Part shown: one piece after another, positions 6,198 through 7,139 of the stretch
How the letters are laid out: each line of letters opens with the position of its first letter
Position numbering within the stretch: the first letter of the stretch is position 1
Source of the DNA: Phycisphaerales bacterium UBA6054
GTDB lineage: Bacteria > Planctomycetota > Phycisphaerae > Phycisphaerales > UBA1924
DNA: 7,139 nucleotides
Direction of reading: 5' to 3'
Assembly (NCBI GenBank): GCA_002429045.1
Contig: DIYM01000048.1
Coordinates: 1 to 7,139 of the forward strand
Translations under genes and position numbers: made by a program
The notes under the pieces: model-generated
What the model was told of the DNA's origin: nothing
Seen by the model: only the letters and a program-made list of their open reading frames with translations
The model's database searches: none

Positions 6198-6327
6198 GTC
6201 GCGGTCTCGTCGGGGTCATGTCGGGAACACGCGTGTGCAACGCGGGGCGGGCTTTTCCGAATAAGATAGTACGTCGGGCAGATCGCCCGCCGGTGCATCA
6301 ACATGCCAGAAGCGCAGGGGACACACC
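6198..6327. promoter_or_regulatory. divergent intergenic control region
   Basis: These 130 bases separate two divergently read genes and must hold the start signals of both. The only AT-rich patch is at 6253-6271 (centred on CCGAATAAGATAGTACG), where TAAGAT (6262-6267) on the plus strand and TACTAT on the minus strand could act as -10 elements; no convincing -35 accompanies either. Next to it, CGGGC (6275-6279) and GCCCG (6285-6289) form a 5-bp inverted repeat around AGATC, which might be an operator or a leader hairpin of the plus-strand gene. Confidence 0.35.
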
Positions 6328-7095
6328 ATGGGACTCGGATCAGCGGACAATATCTTGCACACCACCAGGCGGGGCAACTGGCTTGTGGGCTGCGGCGTCG
6401 TGCTGGCGATCCTCGTGCTGATCGTGGTCGGGCTCGGCATCTTCGTCGCGGTGAACGCGCGGGGCTGGGCAGCGACCGGCATCGAGAAGGGCATGACCGC
6501 GGCGATCGAGAACGCCCCGGTCGATGAGGCCGAGAAGGCCGAGTCGCTGGCGGTCGTAGAGTCGTTCGTCCAGCGGTTCCGCGACAAGGACGTCAGTTTC
6601 GAGCAACTCGGCAGCATCTTCGCGGCACTGGAGGACAGCCCGCTGATCCCCGCGGCGATGGCGATGGGCACCGGCCGATCCTACTTCCAAGACTCGGGCC
6701 TCACCGAAGAGCAGCAGGCCGATGGCATGAAGCAACTCGAACGCGTGACCTACGGCCTCACCGGGAATCGGATCGACGAGTCGGACCTGATCGAGGTCCT
6801 CCAGCCGCTCAAGGCGAACGCGACCGACAACGAGGTGATCACGCTGAACTTCCAATCGGGCGTCATCCGCGTCAAGGTGCCCAAGAACACCACCGACGAG
6901 GAAGTGCTCGCGTTCATCGAGGCGGCGCGGGCGAAGGCCGACGAGAAGGAACTGCCCGCCGAGCCTCCCGCGTTCGATCTCTCCGATGAGTTGCAGCGAT
7001 TGATCGACACGGGGCTGGGCGAGTTGTCCGAGAGCGATCCCGGGGCGGGCGATGACACCGAGCCCGCGGGCGTTCCGGGCGAACCGGAGCCCTGA
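6328..7095 (+). CDS. single-pass membrane protein with acidic tail, function unknown
   Basis: The product has 255 residues and no family that I recognise. A short cytoplasmic N-terminus ending in TRRGNW precedes a strong membrane segment at about 18-42 (LVGCGVVLAILVLIVVGLGIFVAV), so it is probably an uncleaved N-in, C-out anchor. The outer part is largely helical (about 50-165, rich in E, K, A and Q), then has two short strands (EVITLNFQSGVIRVKVP, 169-185), another helix (188-207), and an acidic, proline- and glycine-rich tail from about 233 (SESDPGAGDDTEPAGVPGEP). The ATG is supported by AGGGG at 6316-6320 with 7-base spacing. No gene follows within the 44 remaining bases. It might be a small envelope or secretion-associated protein, but the sequence gives no direct evidence of a role. 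Confidence 0.82.
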   Translation: MGLGSADNILHTTRRGNWLVGCGVVLAILVLIVVGLGIFVAVNARGWAATGIEKGMTAAIENAPVDEAEKAESLAVVESFVQRFRDKDVSFEQLGSIFAALEDSPLIPAAMAMGTGRSYFQDSGLTEEQQADGMKQLERVTYGLTGNRIDESDLIEVLQPLKANATDNEVITLNFQSGVIRVKVPKNTTDEEVLAFIEAARAKADEKELPAEPPAFDLSDELQRLIDTGLGELSESDPGAGDDTEPAGVPGEPEP

Positions 7096-7139
7096 GCCGA
7101 CCGGGAACTGATACGACAAGAACAAGAGCGGGCCGCCCT

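Noticed and set aside
5220..6269. A 349-codon plus-strand open frame opposite the dipeptidase
   Set aside because: The minus-strand frame has every M19 metal ligand in order. The plus-strand translation shows no recognisable domain and is the complement shadow.
6382..6393. A possible lipobox LVGC at residues 19-22 of the 255-residue membrane protein
   Set aside because: The hydrophobic segment follows the cysteine instead of preceding it, so the motif is at the start of a membrane anchor and not at the end of a lipoprotein signal.
6303..6527. A 74-codon plus-strand open frame starting at ATG 6303
   Set aside because: It lacks a ribosome binding site, overlaps the better supported gene at 6328 in another frame, and has a low-complexity R/G/A-rich product.
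1..7139. CRISPR array, tRNA, insertion sequence or prophage genes
   Set aside because: No regularly spaced direct repeats, cloverleaf with acceptor stem, transposase motif or terminal inverted repeats were seen on either strand.

Overview
The window is GC-rich bacterial DNA, densely coding, most likely from a planctomycete of the class Phycisphaerae. This rests on three things: very strong G/C preference at third codon positions, a secreted protein ending in the short 'PAPSALALLGLGGLVAGRRRR'-type anchor that is common in Phycisphaerae, and single-pass membrane proteins with no obvious family. The taxonomic call is inference; there is no rRNA gene in the window.

Layout. (1) 1-513: rplU (ribosomal protein bL21) behind a GC-rich leader that can fold, closed by a strong intrinsic terminator. 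The usual partner rpmA (bL27) does not follow. (2) 514-1860: a gene-free stretch of about 300 bases with a perfect palindrome and a plausible sigma-70-type promoter, then a secreted, probably beta-propeller protein with a PEP-CTERM-like C-terminus, closed by a second strong terminator. (3) 1861-5124: a tight three-gene operon made of an ECF sigma factor, a single-pass membrane protein that is probably its anti-sigma factor, and a large secreted protein of unknown function. Both junctions are GTGA overlaps of four bases, so translation is probably coupled. (4) 5151-6197, minus strand: a membrane-dipeptidase-family (M19) metallopeptidase, convergent with the operon. (5) 6198-6327: a divergent control region. 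(6) 6328-7095: a single-pass membrane protein with an acidic, proline-rich tail, unrecognised.

How the genes may work together. The three-gene operon reads as a cell-surface signalling unit: the membrane protein would hold the sigma factor until a signal is sensed outside the cytoplasmic membrane, and the secreted third gene product is placed to be the sensor partner or an effector. Its sequence is not one I recognise, and it is the best candidate here for something undescribed. The other genes look like separate transcription units.
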